A stretch of 5,178 nt of DNA from Mariprofundaceae bacterium (lineage in GTDB: Bacteria > Pseudomonadota > Zetaproteobacteria > Mariprofundales > Mariprofundaceae). The stretch spans positions 1-5,178 of the forward strand of contig JALSZZ010000042.1 in assembly GCA_027075825.1 (NCBI GenBank), written 5' to 3'. The translations under genes and the position numbers were made by a program. Shown here in pieces: positions 1-5,178 of this stretch. The notes below the pieces were generated by a model. That model did no database searches. It saw nothing but the letters and a program-made list of their open reading frames with translations, and was not told where the DNA came from. The stretch's first letter is position 1. Every line of letters starts with the position of its first letter.

Positions 1-982
1 CGATGAAGCGAAATTGCTGAATATGATCTTCAGCGGAATAGCCGAGAATCGGGGCTTGCAGCAAATAGCGGGCGTAATCGGCCTCTGCGGCTTCAGCCTC
101 ATCCCACATTTCACGCATGGCCTGCGGTTTCAGGCTCATGTTTTCTTCCTGTAAAATCTGACGCACTACACGGATGCCAAAAGATGCATGCAACACTTCG
201 TCACGCATGATGTATTGCAATTGTTCCGCTGTGCCCTTCATCAGCCCGCGCCGTTGCAGGGCAAAGATTGGACTGAAGCCATTATAAAACCAGCAGCCTT
301 CAAAGACTGTGGCAAAGAAGGTGTAAGCCATGACGAATTCTTCGCGCTGCTGTGGGTCACGCATATCCGTACCGGCTTGCAGCACCGATTGCAGGCGACG
401 GTTGGCAATGCGAATCTTGTGGTTGATCTCCGGCACCACGCGATAGCGGTTATAGATTTCAGACTGGTCCAGACCGATGGTTTCGATGCAGTGCTGATAC
501 GTCCAGGTGTGCAGCGCTTCTTCATACACCTGTCGCGCCTGATAAATTTGCAATTCCGGAGCGCTCATCTTCTCCATCACTGCCAGCCCGATATTGCGCA
601 TGGCGAGAATATCCGAGGTGGTCAGGTAAGCCAGCACATTCTCATAAACGTGACGTTCTTCCAGCGTCAGCCTGTGATGATAATCCTGCACATCCTGAGC
701 CATGTTGATGTCCAGTGGTGTCCAGTGATTCTTGTTGGCATTGATGAAATATTCCCATGCCCAGGGGTATTTGAAGGGGGCCAGTTGGTTAATATCCGTC
801 TGGCCATTGATCACCCGCTTGTGCGAGGCATCCACTGCCTTCATGGGGATAAACTGAGTGTTGCACTTGTATGGCGGCGATTCTTCCGAGCGTACTTCCA
901 ACGGTGCCTGTACATGGTTTTTCTGTGCTGTGGCAGGCGCTGTTTTTTTGCTGCCTGCTAATGGATCATCCCAGTTCAACAT
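1..982 (-). CDS. nrdB: Class Ia ribonucleoside-diphosphate reductase, beta (radical-generating) subunit, C-terminus cut by window edge
   Basis: The frame reads open from ATG at 982 to the left edge: 327 codons with no stop. NrdB houses the diiron-tyrosyl radical cofactor that starts nucleotide reduction in NrdA, in the cytoplasm. All expected cofactor residues are visible at family spacing (E. coli numbers in brackets): D124 (D84), E155 and H158 (E115, H118) in EALHTWTY, radical Y162 (Y122), E228 (E204) in VFEGCWFYNGF, and E262 and H265 (E238, H241) in RDEVLH. W87 in HWTPLD is the likely counterpart of W48 on the radical path, and D261 matches D237. Tyr at 162 and Asp at 124 argue against a class Ic (Chlamydia-type Phe/Glu) enzyme. 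The C-terminal tail that docks NrdA and carries the Tyr356 equivalent lies beyond the window. The ATG overlaps the nrdA stop as TAATG. A GAGG at 993-996 lies 10 nt upstream, which supports this start and translational coupling. Confidence 0.97.
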   Translation of the reverse strand, partial: MLNWDDPLAGSKKTAPATAQKNHVQAPLEVRSEESPPYKCNTQFIPMKAVDASHKRVINGQTDINQLAPFKYPWAWEYFINANKNHWTPLDINMAQDVQDYHHRLTLEERHVYENVLAYLTTSDILAMRNIGLAVMEKMSAPELQIYQARQVYEEALHTWTYQHCIETIGLDQSEIYNRYRVVPEINHKIRIANRRLQSVLQAGTDMRDPQQREEFVMAYTFFATVFEGCWFYNGFSPIFALQRRGLMKGTAEQLQYIMRDEVLHASFGIRVVRQILQEENMSLKPQAMREMWDEAEAAEADYARYLLQAPILGYSAEDHIQQFRFI

Positions 983-3804
983 TATTGGCATGCCTCACAA
1001 TCAGGGTCGAGAATCGAGCAAACTTTGGGGGCTTCTTCAGCCGCCTCCGGCGTTGTTGCTTCCTGTACTTTTTCCATATGCGTGGCTCCCATGGAGCGCA
1101 GGTAATAAGTGGTTTTCAGGCCGCGCACCCAGGCCAGTTTGTACAGATTATCCAGTGCCTTGCCGGATGGTTCGGCCAGATAAAGGTTGAGGCTTTGCGC
1201 CTGATCCAGCCACTTCTGACGGCGGGCGGCAGCCTCAATCAGCCAGCGGCTGTCCATTTCAAAAGCCGTGGCATAGCGGGATTTCAGTTCATCAGGAATG
1301 CGTGCAATCTGCATCGCTGAACCATCGTAATATTTCAGATCGCTGGCCATCACCGAATCCCACAGGTTGCAGGCTTTCAGATCCCGGACCAGGTATTCAT
1401 TCAGCACCATGAATTCGCCTGACAGATTCGATTTCACATACAGATTCTGGTAGGCAGGCTCAATGGACTGGCTGACGCCGCAGATATTGGAAATCGTCGC
1501 CGTGGGTGCGATCGCCATGGTATTGGAATTGCGCATGCCAACTGTTTTGACGCGCTGGCGCAAAGCATCCCAGTCCAGCGTGCTGCTTTCATCCACCTGC
1601 AAATAATCGCCACGGTGCGCCTTCATGGCCAGTAGCGAATCCAGTGGCAACACGCCCTGCGACCATAATGAGCCGTCAAAGCTGGGATAGCGACCGCGTT
1701 CTTCGGCCAGATCAGTCGATGCCTGAATGGCGAAATACGCCACCTGCTCCATGCTGCGGTCGGCAAACTCCACCGCTTCCATGGAGGCATAGGAAAGCTT
1801 CATCTTGTACAGCGCATCCTGAAAGCCCATAATGCCAAGCCCTACGGGACGATGACGCATATTCGAATTACGCGCCTGCGGCACAGCGTAATAATTATAG
1901 TCAATCACATTATCCAGCATGCGCATGGCTGTATCAATGGTTTTTTTCAGGCGCTCAACATTCAGGCCATGTTCATCGACATGCTGCGCCAGATTGACGG
2001 AGCCAAGATTGCAGACGGCAATCTCGTTGTCGTTGGTATGAAGGGTGATTTCCGTGCACAGATTGGAGCTGTGAACAGCGCCCACATGCTGATTGGTATA
2101 GCGCAGATTACAGGGATCCTTGAAGGTGATCCACGGATGCCCGGTTTCAAACAGCATCCCCAGCATCTTGCGCCATAAGTCCAGCGCCCTGACTGTGCGC
2201 CAGAGTTTAATGCCACCTGCCCTGGCTTTCGCTTCACAGGCTTCATAAGCCTCATCAAATGCCTTGCCGCTCAAATCGTGCAGTTCCGGCACATCATCGG
2301 GAGAGAACAGCGTCCACTCACCTTCTTCCGCCACCCGGCGCATGAACAGATCGGGAACCCAGTTGGCCGTGTTCATGTCATGCGTGCGACGGCGTTCATC
2401 GCCGGTGTTTTTGCGCAGTTCAAGGAAATCTTCAATATCAATATGCCAGGTTTCCAGATAGGCACAGACAGCGCCCTTGCGCTTGCCGCCCTGATTGACG
2501 GCCACCGCCGTATCGTTGGCCACCTTGAGAAACGGCACCACACCCTGCGATTTGCCATTGGTGCCGCGAATATGCGCGCCCATGCCGCGCACCCGCGACC
2601 AGTCATTGCCAAGACCGCCGGCAAACTTGGAGAGCAGGGCATTATCTTTAATCGCGCTGTAAATGCCATCAAGATCATCGGCGACGGTGGTTAAATAGCA
2701 GGAAGAAAGCTGCGGACGCAAGGTGCCGGAATTAAACAGCGTTGGCGTAGAGCTCATAAAGTCAAAGCTTGAAAGCAGGCGGTAGAACTCGATGGTGCGT
2801 TCTTCTCGTTCCACCTCGTTAATTGCCAGTCCCATGGCTACGCGCATAAAAAATGCCTGCGGCAATTCAAAGCGGGTGCCATCTTCATGATGAATAAAAT
2901 AGCGGTCATACAGGGTTTGCAGGCCGAGATACTGAAACTGAAGATCGCGCTCCGGTAACAGCGCATCAGTCAAACGATCAAGGTCATATTGTCCTAATCG
3001 TGAATCCAGCAGTTCCAGGTCAATCGCCCGTTTCAGATAAGCGCGGAAATATTCACCATATACCGTCACCATATCGGCATGACTATACACCTGGTGCGGC
3101 ATATCGAGAAAAGCCAGCGCCTCGTGGCGCATATCGTCAAGCAACAGGCGGGCGCTGACGCGGGAATAACCGGGTTCCTGCTCAATCAGTGTTCGTGCCG
3201 ACATCAGCAGAACTTTGGGCACCTCCGCCGCTTTCACGCCATCGAAGAGATGGCGCTGCGTCGCCTCCAGAATTTTTGCCGGATCGACATCATCCAGACC
3301 CTCGCAGGCCTCCTCGCACAGGGCCTGCAGACGACTCATGTCCAGTGGCTGACGCGAACCGTCGGCATGCGTTACATGCAGTACATCGGCTGCCGGTTGC
3401 TCATCTGCTTGCTTGCTGTGCTGCTCGCGCAGTTGTTTGTGTTGTTCGCGATAAAGCACATAGGCACGCGCCACCTTGTGATGCCCCCCGCGCATCAGCG
3501 CCAGCTCAACCTGATCCTGAATATCCTCAATATGCAGATGCATGCCTTCCGGTAAATGGCGAAACAGCGCGGCCACAACATCACCTGTCAGCTTTTGCAC
3601 GATGTCGTGGATGCGACGGGAGTTGCCGGCTGATTCACCTTCCACCGCCAGAAATGCCTTGCTGATCGCCAGGGAAATTTTGTTGCGGTCGAATTGCGTT
3701 AGCTGGCCGTTGCGACGAATGACCGAAAAGCTGGCATCCTCCGTCTCACGTGGTGGTTCAGTATAGCCATCAGGGTCAACAGCAGAAAGGGGCTTTTTAC
3801 TCAT
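982..3804 (-). CDS. nrdA: Class Ia ribonucleoside-diphosphate reductase, alpha (catalytic) subunit with two ATP-cone regions
   Basis: A complete 940-residue protein that reduces ribonucleoside diphosphates to deoxy forms together with NrdB. ATP-cone 1 covers about residues 25-125 (VIRRNG, then FDRNKI). A second, degenerate cone-like region covers about 140-230. The RNR N-terminal helical domain starts near 245, and the ten-stranded barrel runs from about 345 to 905. Catalytic residues (E. coli equivalents in brackets): C369 in SSCYL (C225), N581, C583 and E585 in SSNLCTE (N437, thiyl C439, E441), C598 in AVCNLG (C462), and radical-path Y900-Y901 in KTTYYLRS (Y730-Y731). APTATIS (residues 766-772) is a further family motif. 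The tail ends in CEACQ with C929, C936 and C939, the swinging thiols that re-reduce the active site through thioredoxin or glutaredoxin. The length exceeds E. coli NrdA (761 aa) because of the extra N-terminal regions, as in P. aeruginosa. The start is fixed by an AAGGA site 9 nt upstream. It ends in TAA sharing a base with nrdB's ATG. Confidence 0.98.
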   Translation of the reverse strand: MSKKPLSAVDPDGYTEPPRETEDASFSVIRRNGQLTQFDRNKISLAISKAFLAVEGESAGNSRRIHDIVQKLTGDVVAALFRHLPEGMHLHIEDIQDQVELALMRGGHHKVARAYVLYREQHKQLREQHSKQADEQPAADVLHVTHADGSRQPLDMSRLQALCEEACEGLDDVDPAKILEATQRHLFDGVKAAEVPKVLLMSARTLIEQEPGYSRVSARLLLDDMRHEALAFLDMPHQVYSHADMVTVYGEYFRAYLKRAIDLELLDSRLGQYDLDRLTDALLPERDLQFQYLGLQTLYDRYFIHHEDGTRFELPQAFFMRVAMGLAINEVEREERTIEFYRLLSSFDFMSSTPTLFNSGTLRPQLSSCYLTTVADDLDGIYSAIKDNALLSKFAGGLGNDWSRVRGMGAHIRGTNGKSQGVVPFLKVANDTAVAVNQGGKRKGAVCAYLETWHIDIEDFLELRKNTGDERRRTHDMNTANWVPDLFMRRVAEEGEWTLFSPDDVPELHDLSGKAFDEAYEACEAKARAGGIKLWRTVRALDLWRKMLGMLFETGHPWITFKDPCNLRYTNQHVGAVHSSNLCTEITLHTNDNEIAVCNLGSVNLAQHVDEHGLNVERLKKTIDTAMRMLDNVIDYNYYAVPQARNSNMRHRPVGLGIMGFQDALYKMKLSYASMEAVEFADRSMEQVAYFAIQASTDLAEERGRYPSFDGSLWSQGVLPLDSLLAMKAHRGDYLQVDESSTLDWDALRQRVKTVGMRNSNTMAIAPTATISNICGVSQSIEPAYQNLYVKSNLSGEFMVLNEYLVRDLKACNLWDSVMASDLKYYDGSAMQIARIPDELKSRYATAFEMDSRWLIEAAARRQKWLDQAQSLNLYLAEPSGKALDNLYKLAWVRGLKTTYYLRSMGATHMEKVQEATTPEAAEEAPKVCSILDPDCEACQ
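993..996 (-). promoter_or_regulatory. nrdB ribosome binding site inside the nrdA 3' end
   Basis: On the minus strand a GAGG core sits 10 nt before the nrdB ATG, within the last codons of nrdA (GAG GCA TGC CAA TAA). The site is modest, so nrdB translation probably relies partly on ribosomes terminating at the overlapping TAATG. Confidence 0.55.
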
Positions 3805-3813
3805 GCATTCACG

Positions 3814-3818
3814 TCCTT
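3814..3818 (-). promoter_or_regulatory. nrdA ribosome binding site
   Basis: AAGGA on the minus strand lies 9 nt upstream of the ATG at 3804. It selects that ATG over a nearby out-of-frame ATG four bases upstream (AATGCATG). Confidence 0.8.
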
Positions 3819-3846
3819 GATAGATGATAGCGGGGATGACAGTACA

Positions 3847-3862
3847 CGCCCCGGAAGAGGCG
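3847..3862 (-). other. Small hairpin in the nrdA 5' leader
   Basis: In the nrdA transcript, CGCCUC-UUCC-GGGGCG can form a 6-bp stem (one G-U pair) with a four-base loop, about 42 nt upstream of the ATG. It has no T-run after it, so it is not an intrinsic terminator. An alternative short stem (AGGC with GCCT) overlaps it. No function is known; it could equally be chance. Confidence 0.25.
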
Positions 3863-3936
3863 GCGAAGCCTAGCCGGAAAAGATGAGGAATTCACCCCTG
3901 AAGTAACGCTTCCAACCATAAAAAAATAAGGTAAAC

Positions 3937-3952
3937 ATACTATATTTAGTGC
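3937..3952 (-). promoter_or_regulatory. NrdR box, nrdA-proximal (strong match)
   Basis: ATACTATATTTAGTGC agrees with the near-palindromic NrdR consensus ACACWATATATWGTGT at 13 of 16 positions, and its central ten bases match at nine. NrdR is the zinc-ribbon/ATP-cone repressor that binds paired boxes at RNR promoters when dATP is plentiful. The box lies about 132 bp upstream of nrdA, in an AT-rich segment expected to hold the promoter. It pairs with the second box at 3968-3983. Confidence 0.72.
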
Positions 3953-3967
3953 TAAGTATAAAATATG

Positions 3968-3983
3968 GCACAATATACACCAC
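3968..3983 (-). promoter_or_regulatory. NrdR box, nrdA-distal (weaker match)
   Basis: GCACAATATACACCAC matches the NrdR consensus at about 10 of 16 positions. The left half (CACAATATA) is near perfect and the right half is degenerate. Its centre is exactly 31 bp from that of the stronger box, about three helical turns, which is the usual spacing for cooperative NrdR binding. The spacing is the main reason to accept this weaker copy. Confidence 0.6.
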
Positions 3984-4095
3984 TGTTTTCACATTCTGAA
4001 TCTGCGCCATCAGCACGGCCCGGAAACCTGCCGGATGTTGGCGATGGTCACGGGAAACAGCGGGATTGGGTCAAATATACGACCTGTTGGCGGCG

Positions 4096-4110
4096 AATAG
4101 CAGCGCTATT
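4096..4110. repeat. Perfect inverted repeat AATAGC-AGC-GCTATT
   Basis: Six-base arms flank a three-base centre, mid-intergenic. There is no T-run, so it is not a terminator. The symmetry would suit a dimeric regulator's operator, but no known operator is recognised. A repeat this short is only modestly unlikely by chance. Confidence 0.4.
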
Positions 4111-4127
4111 TAACAAAAGCAGGGCGA

Positions 4128-4142
4128 ATATTTGGCCAATAT
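4128..4142. repeat. Inverted repeat ATATT-TGGCC-AATAT
   Basis: Five-base arms surround TGGCC; an overlapping register gives the eight-base palindrome TTGGCCAA at 4132-4139. It sits 20-30 bp upstream of the candidate murA -35 hexamer, a location where an activator or repressor could bind. The role is unknown. Confidence 0.3.
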
Positions 4143-4161
4143 CCGGTTTTTCACAGTAGAT

Positions 4162-4189
4162 TTGTCAAAGTCCGACAGACTCCTAGCAT
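4162..4189 (+). promoter_or_regulatory. murA: Candidate murA promoter
   Basis: TTGTCA (4162-4167, five of six to TTGACA) is followed after 16 bp by TAGCAT (4184-4189, four of six to TATAAT). A start near 4196 would give a murA leader of about 140 nt that includes both hairpins below. The -10 is weak and no transcript data are available. Confidence 0.3.
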
Positions 4190-4201
4190 GCGGCTCTTGG
4201 T

Positions 4202-4224
4202 ATCCTGACCCGGAAGTCAGTGAT
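4202..4224 (+). other. Leader hairpin 1 upstream of murA
   Basis: ATC-CTGAC, loop CCGGAA, then GTCAG-(T bulge)-GAT forms an eight-pair stem. CTTTTG follows directly, a short T-run that makes it resemble a weak intrinsic terminator or attenuator. Loop and 3' arm bases 4210-4217 (CCGGAAGT) are exactly complementary to 4296-4303 (ACTTCCGG), so an alternative long-range fold would break this hairpin. Confidence 0.45.
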
Positions 4225-4250
4225 CTTTTGCAGTGAGAACAGGCCTATCG

Positions 4251-4273
4251 GTAGCACGGCACAACGTCGCTAC
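4251..4273 (+). other. Leader hairpin 2 upstream of murA
   Basis: GTAGC-ACG, loop GCACAA, then CGT-(C bulge)-GCTAC forms an eight-pair stem with a six-base loop. Size (23 nt) and architecture match hairpin 1. Its 5' arm with one extra base, GGTAGC (4250-4255), is also complementary to GCTACC at 4309-4314, close to the murA ribosome binding site. Confidence 0.45.
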
Positions 4274-4321
4274 GAACAGGCATGTAATAGCAAGAACTTC
4301 CGGACTGAGCTACCAGGTTTT

Positions 4322-4327
4322 GAGGTG
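4322..4327 (+). promoter_or_regulatory. murA ribosome binding site
   Basis: GAGGTG, a six-base match to the anti-Shine-Dalgarno complement, lies 10 nt before the TTG at 4338. It decides the start: the next in-frame TTG upstream (4320-4322) overlaps the site itself and so cannot use it. The adjoining GGTGG (4324-4328) can pair with CTACC at 4310-4314. Confidence 0.75.
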
Positions 4328-4337
4328 GGGTTTTACA

Positions 4338-5178
4338 TTGGATCAAATTGTTATTCAGGGCGGTCGGGTGCTTCGCGGTTGCATCGAAAGCAGCGGTGCA
4401 AAAAATGCGGCATTGCCATTGCTGGCTGCTTCTATTCTGGCTGATGGCCCGGTGGTGTATCATCGCATTCCTCACCTGATGGATATTACCACCATGATGA
4501 CGCTGCTTTCCTGGCAAGGTTCGGATATTACATATGATGACCAGCACCGCCTGCATATTGATTCACGACCAGCAGACAAACCGCAGGCTCCCTATGAACT
4601 GGTGAAAACCATGCGCGCGTCTTCGCTGGTATTGGGCCCGCTGGTCACTCGTTTTGGTCGGGCAAGGGTTAGCCTGCCCGGTGGCTGCGCCATTGGCGCC
4701 AGGCCGATTGACCTGCATTTGATGGGCCTGGAACGCATGGGGGCAGCGGTGCGCATGGAACATGGCGATGTGGTTGTGGAAGCGCCGCAGGGATTGCGTG
4801 GCGCACAAATTGACTTTCCACAGGTCACAGTGACGGGCACGGAGAACCTGATGATGGCTGCCGTGCTGGCCAAAGGCACAACAGTGCTGGAAAATGCAGC
4901 ACGGGAACCGGAAGTGGTTAACCTCGCTGATGCCCTGCGTCAGCTAGGCGCAAATATTGAGGGTGATGGCAGTAGCCGGGTGGTGATTCGCGGCGTTGAG
5001 CGTATCAGCGGAGGCGATATTCATGTCATCGCAGATCGTATTGAAACAGCAACTTATCTCGCTGCCGGTCTGATCACTGGTGGCGACGTGACGGTTACAG
5101 ATACCGAACCGGCGCTGCTGGGGGCTTTTCTTGAAAAAATTGTCGAAGCTGGTGGCAGTGTGGAGTGTGGCGAGCATC
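4338..5178 (+). CDS. murA: UDP-N-acetylglucosamine 1-carboxyvinyltransferase (MurA), C-terminus cut by window edge
   Basis: 280 codons are visible of a family length near 420. MurA transfers enolpyruvate from PEP to UDP-GlcNAc in the cytoplasm, the first committed step of peptidoglycan synthesis. The N-terminus MDQIVIQGG aligns with MurA starts. K22-N23 in SGAKNAALP contact substrate, R93 lies in VKTMRAS, and C117 in GGCAIGARP is the mobile-loop cysteine that binds PEP covalently and is the fosfomycin target (E. coli C115). R122 follows in GARP. Further family motifs are [10 protein letters not shown] and [10 protein letters not shown]. The catalytic Asp (E. coli D305) lies beyond the window. 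A Cys rather than Asp at 117 predicts fosfomycin sensitivity at the target level. The start is TTG, chosen because it gives the conserved N-terminus and has GAGGTG 10 nt upstream; no ATG or GTG fits nearby. The gene runs away from nrdA with its own leader. Confidence 0.97.
   Translation, partial: MDQIVIQGGRVLRGCIESSGAKNAALPLLAASILADGPVVYHRIPHLMDITTMMTLLSWQGSDITYDDQHRLHIDSRPADKPQAPYELVKTMRASSLVLGPLVTRFGRARVSLPGGCAIGARPIDLHLMGLERMGAAVRMEHGDVVVEAPQGLRGAQIDFPQVTVTGTENLMMAAVLAKGTTVLENAAREPEVVNLADALRQLGANIEGDGSSRVVIRGVERISGGDIHVIADRIETATYLAAGLITGGDVTVTDTEPALLGAFLEKIVEAGGSVECGEH

Larger units (their letters stand above)
3937..3983 (-). promoter_or_regulatory. nrdA: Probable nrdAB promoter zone
   Basis: On the minus strand this AT-rich stretch contains two -10-like hexamers, TATACT (3960 down to 3955, between the NrdR boxes) and TATAGT (3944 down to 3939, inside the proximal box). 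Neither has a good TTGACA-like -35 at 16-18 bp, so the exact promoter is unresolved. Any start here gives a leader of roughly 120-150 nt. Overlap with the NrdR boxes would fit repression by occlusion of RNA polymerase. Confidence 0.4.
3805..4337. other. Divergent nrdA/murA intergenic control region, no convincing gene
   Basis: This is 533 bp between two divergent start codons. The nrdA side has the nrdA leader (about 130 nt from the AT-rich core to the ATG), then an AT-rich block at about 3917-3980 with paired NrdR-like boxes. The middle (about 3985-4160) has no recognisable gene: a 64-codon plus-strand frame at 3965-4159 lacks a ribosome binding site and starts inside an NrdR box. It does hold short inverted repeats at 4096-4110 and 4128-4142. 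The murA side (about 4160-4337) carries a weak sigma70-like promoter candidate and a leader rich in complementary segments. I found no tRNA-like T-arm or cloverleaf and no insertion-sequence ends. Confidence 0.8.

Noticed and set aside
188..961. Long plus-strand open frame (257 codons) opposite nrdB
   Set aside because: It lies fully antisense to a clear nrdB with every cofactor ligand in place, and its product resembles no family I recognise. It is a shadow of codon bias.
3079..3665. Two overlapping plus-strand frames of 158 codons each, antisense to the nrdA N-terminal region
   Set aside because: They lie opposite the ATP-cone coding region, have no family resemblance and no promoter or ribosome binding site.
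3920..3930. A-run that reads as a T-run on the minus strand, considered as an intrinsic terminator
   Set aside because: No GC-rich stem precedes it on the minus strand; it is part of the AT-rich nrdA leader.
3965..4159. 64-codon plus-strand frame in the intergenic region
   Set aside because: It has no ribosome binding site, its start codon abuts an NrdR box, its composition is unremarkable and no motif is recognisable.
4160..4320. Possible tRNA or known structured RNA in the murA leader
   Set aside because: No T-arm GGTTCRANYCC sequence, no seven-pair acceptor stem and no motif of a riboswitch class that I recognise.
4220..4444. Plus-strand frame overlapping the start of murA
   Set aside because: It overlaps murA in another frame, lacks a ribosome binding site, and its 3' half is simply murA read out of frame.
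4245..4556. Minus-strand frame across the murA leader and start
   Set aside because: It is antisense to conserved MurA coding sequence and the product has no recognisable family features.

Overview
The window comes from a bacterial chromosome of moderate GC content. It holds three housekeeping genes in a divergent layout. On the minus strand is the aerobic class I ribonucleotide reductase operon nrdA-nrdB; nrdA is complete and nrdB is cut by the left edge of the window. On the plus strand is the first two thirds of murA, the first committed enzyme of peptidoglycan synthesis, cut by the right edge. The long NrdA with two N-terminal ATP-cone regions resembles the Pseudomonas aeruginosa type. 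Together with the MurA sequence and clear Shine-Dalgarno sites, this suggests a proteobacterium (gamma, beta or a nearby lineage). The genus cannot be settled from this sequence.

Layout: nrdB (1-982, minus, partial) overlaps nrdA (982-3804, minus) by one base in a TAATG junction, so the two RNR subunits are almost certainly co-transcribed and translationally coupled. All radical-site and metal-ligand positions that fall inside the window are intact in both proteins. This is therefore a canonical tyrosyl-radical enzyme rather than a class Ic variant. Between nrdA and murA lies 533 bp with no convincing gene (3805-4337). Its nrdA-proximal part is AT-rich and carries two boxes resembling the NrdR operator exactly 31 bp apart, which implies control of nrdAB by the dNTP-sensing repressor NrdR. 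Its murA-proximal part has a candidate promoter, two 23-nt hairpins and a set of mutually exclusive pairings that include the murA Shine-Dalgarno site. MurA itself appears to start with TTG.

Functionally, NrdAB supplies dNTPs for DNA replication and MurA starts cell-wall precursor synthesis. They share a control region but no pathway. I see no mobile element, CRISPR array, tRNA, rRNA, toxin-antitoxin pair or defence system. The least explained sequence is the intergenic region, and the possible RNA switch in the murA leader is its most interesting candidate.
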